NCBI GenBank assembly: GCA_037140475.1
Contig: JBAXEJ010000105.1
Coordinates: forward strand, 1 to 6,050
DNA length: 6,050 bases
Origin: PALSA-1006 sp037140475
GTDB lineage: Bacteria; Pseudomonadota; Gammaproteobacteria; Burkholderiales; Gallionellaceae
Direction of reading: 5' to 3'
The notes under the pieces: model-generated
Database searches by the model: none
What the model saw: the letters and a program-made list of their open reading frames with translations, nothing else
Told to the model about the DNA's origin: nothing
Part shown: one piece after another, positions 5,848 to 6,050 of the stretch
Numbering within the stretch: the stretch's first letter is position 1
Layout of the letters: the number at the start of each line of letters is the position of its first letter
Made by a program: the position numbers and the translations under genes

Positions 5848-6050
5848 CGGGCATACCCAGTTGTATCCCCAAGCGTCGCCTTAGTCCACTGACCTGCCGG
5901 ATGCTCGTCAATATTCTACGCCGTAATGCTGTCATCGAACTTTCATCCATGAAACTGCCATATAGCGGACAGTGATCAGCGTCGCTTAAGGGTCGAAGGA
6001 CTAAACCGCTTCGCGGTATGGGAGCTACGTAGCCAAGATTGAAGTGAGTT
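5848..6050. repeat. Gene-free tail with two small palindromes
   Basis: About 200 bp after the LysR gene with no credible gene. ACCGC (6005-6009) and GCGGT (6013-6017) form a 5-bp hairpin with a TTC loop. Seven bases further on, GCTACGTAGC (6024-6033) is a perfect 10-bp palindrome. Neither is followed by a T-run, so no terminator for the LysR gene can be assigned. The words CGGACAG, GGGTCG and GGACTAA found here also occur in the gene-free stretch at 4088-4151. The sequence continues past the window end, so a downstream gene's leader may start here. Confidence 0.35.

Noticed and set aside
5260..5950. Other open frames over and beyond the 3' half of the LysR gene
   Set aside because: They are high-GC shadow frames, arginine-rich and without domains, overlapping a well-supported gene or running just past it.
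1..6050. tRNA/rRNA genes, CRISPR array, insertion sequence or attachment-site duplications
   Set aside because: No tRNA-like T-loop context, regular repeat-spacer pattern, transposase frame or paired terminal repeats were seen on either strand.

Overview
The window looks like a chromosomal segment of a betaproteobacterium. It opens with a conserved housekeeping pair, the Obg/CgtA GTPase gene followed 10 bp later by the glutamate 5-kinase gene proB. An obg-proB linkage is typical of Betaproteobacteria, and both proteins read as ordinary members of their families. Genus cannot be fixed from this sequence. The moderate G+C of these two genes (about half, judged by eye) would suit a low-GC branch such as some Neisseriales, but that is a guess.

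Layout: (1) obgE (25-1095, +) and proB (1106-2224, +) appear to form one transcription unit, with a perfect 10-bp inverted repeat straddling the proB stop codon. (2) A convergent minus-strand gene (2353-3888) encodes a membrane-anchored PAS-GGDEF diguanylate cyclase with an intact GGEEF active site and an RxxD inhibitory site. (3) A gene-free stretch of about 330 bp (3889-4221) holds many short inverted repeats and ends in a hairpin plus T-run that reads on the plus strand, although no plus-strand protein gene lies upstream of it in this stretch. (4) A small minus-strand gene (4222-4656) encodes an unrecognised 144-residue protein with a good ribosome binding site. (5) A 255-bp AT-rich divergent intergenic region carries a cluster of TTATC/GATAA half-sites. 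(6) A LysR-type regulator (4912-5847, +), visibly richer in G+C than everything else here. (7) About 200 bp of gene-free sequence with two small palindromes.

How the parts may work together: obgE-proB is a housekeeping unit (ribosome assembly/GTPase signalling and proline synthesis). The cyclase is probably an independent signalling gene making c-di-GMP at the inner membrane. The small unknown gene and the LysR gene are divergent, the classic arrangement of a LysR regulator and its target, so the regulator may control the unknown gene. This is inference.

I found no convincing evidence of a new multi-gene system, phage, transposon, CRISPR array or tRNA/rRNA. The best leads are the structured region with an orphan terminator at 3956-4196, the half-site cluster at 4726-4910, and the unknown 144-residue protein.
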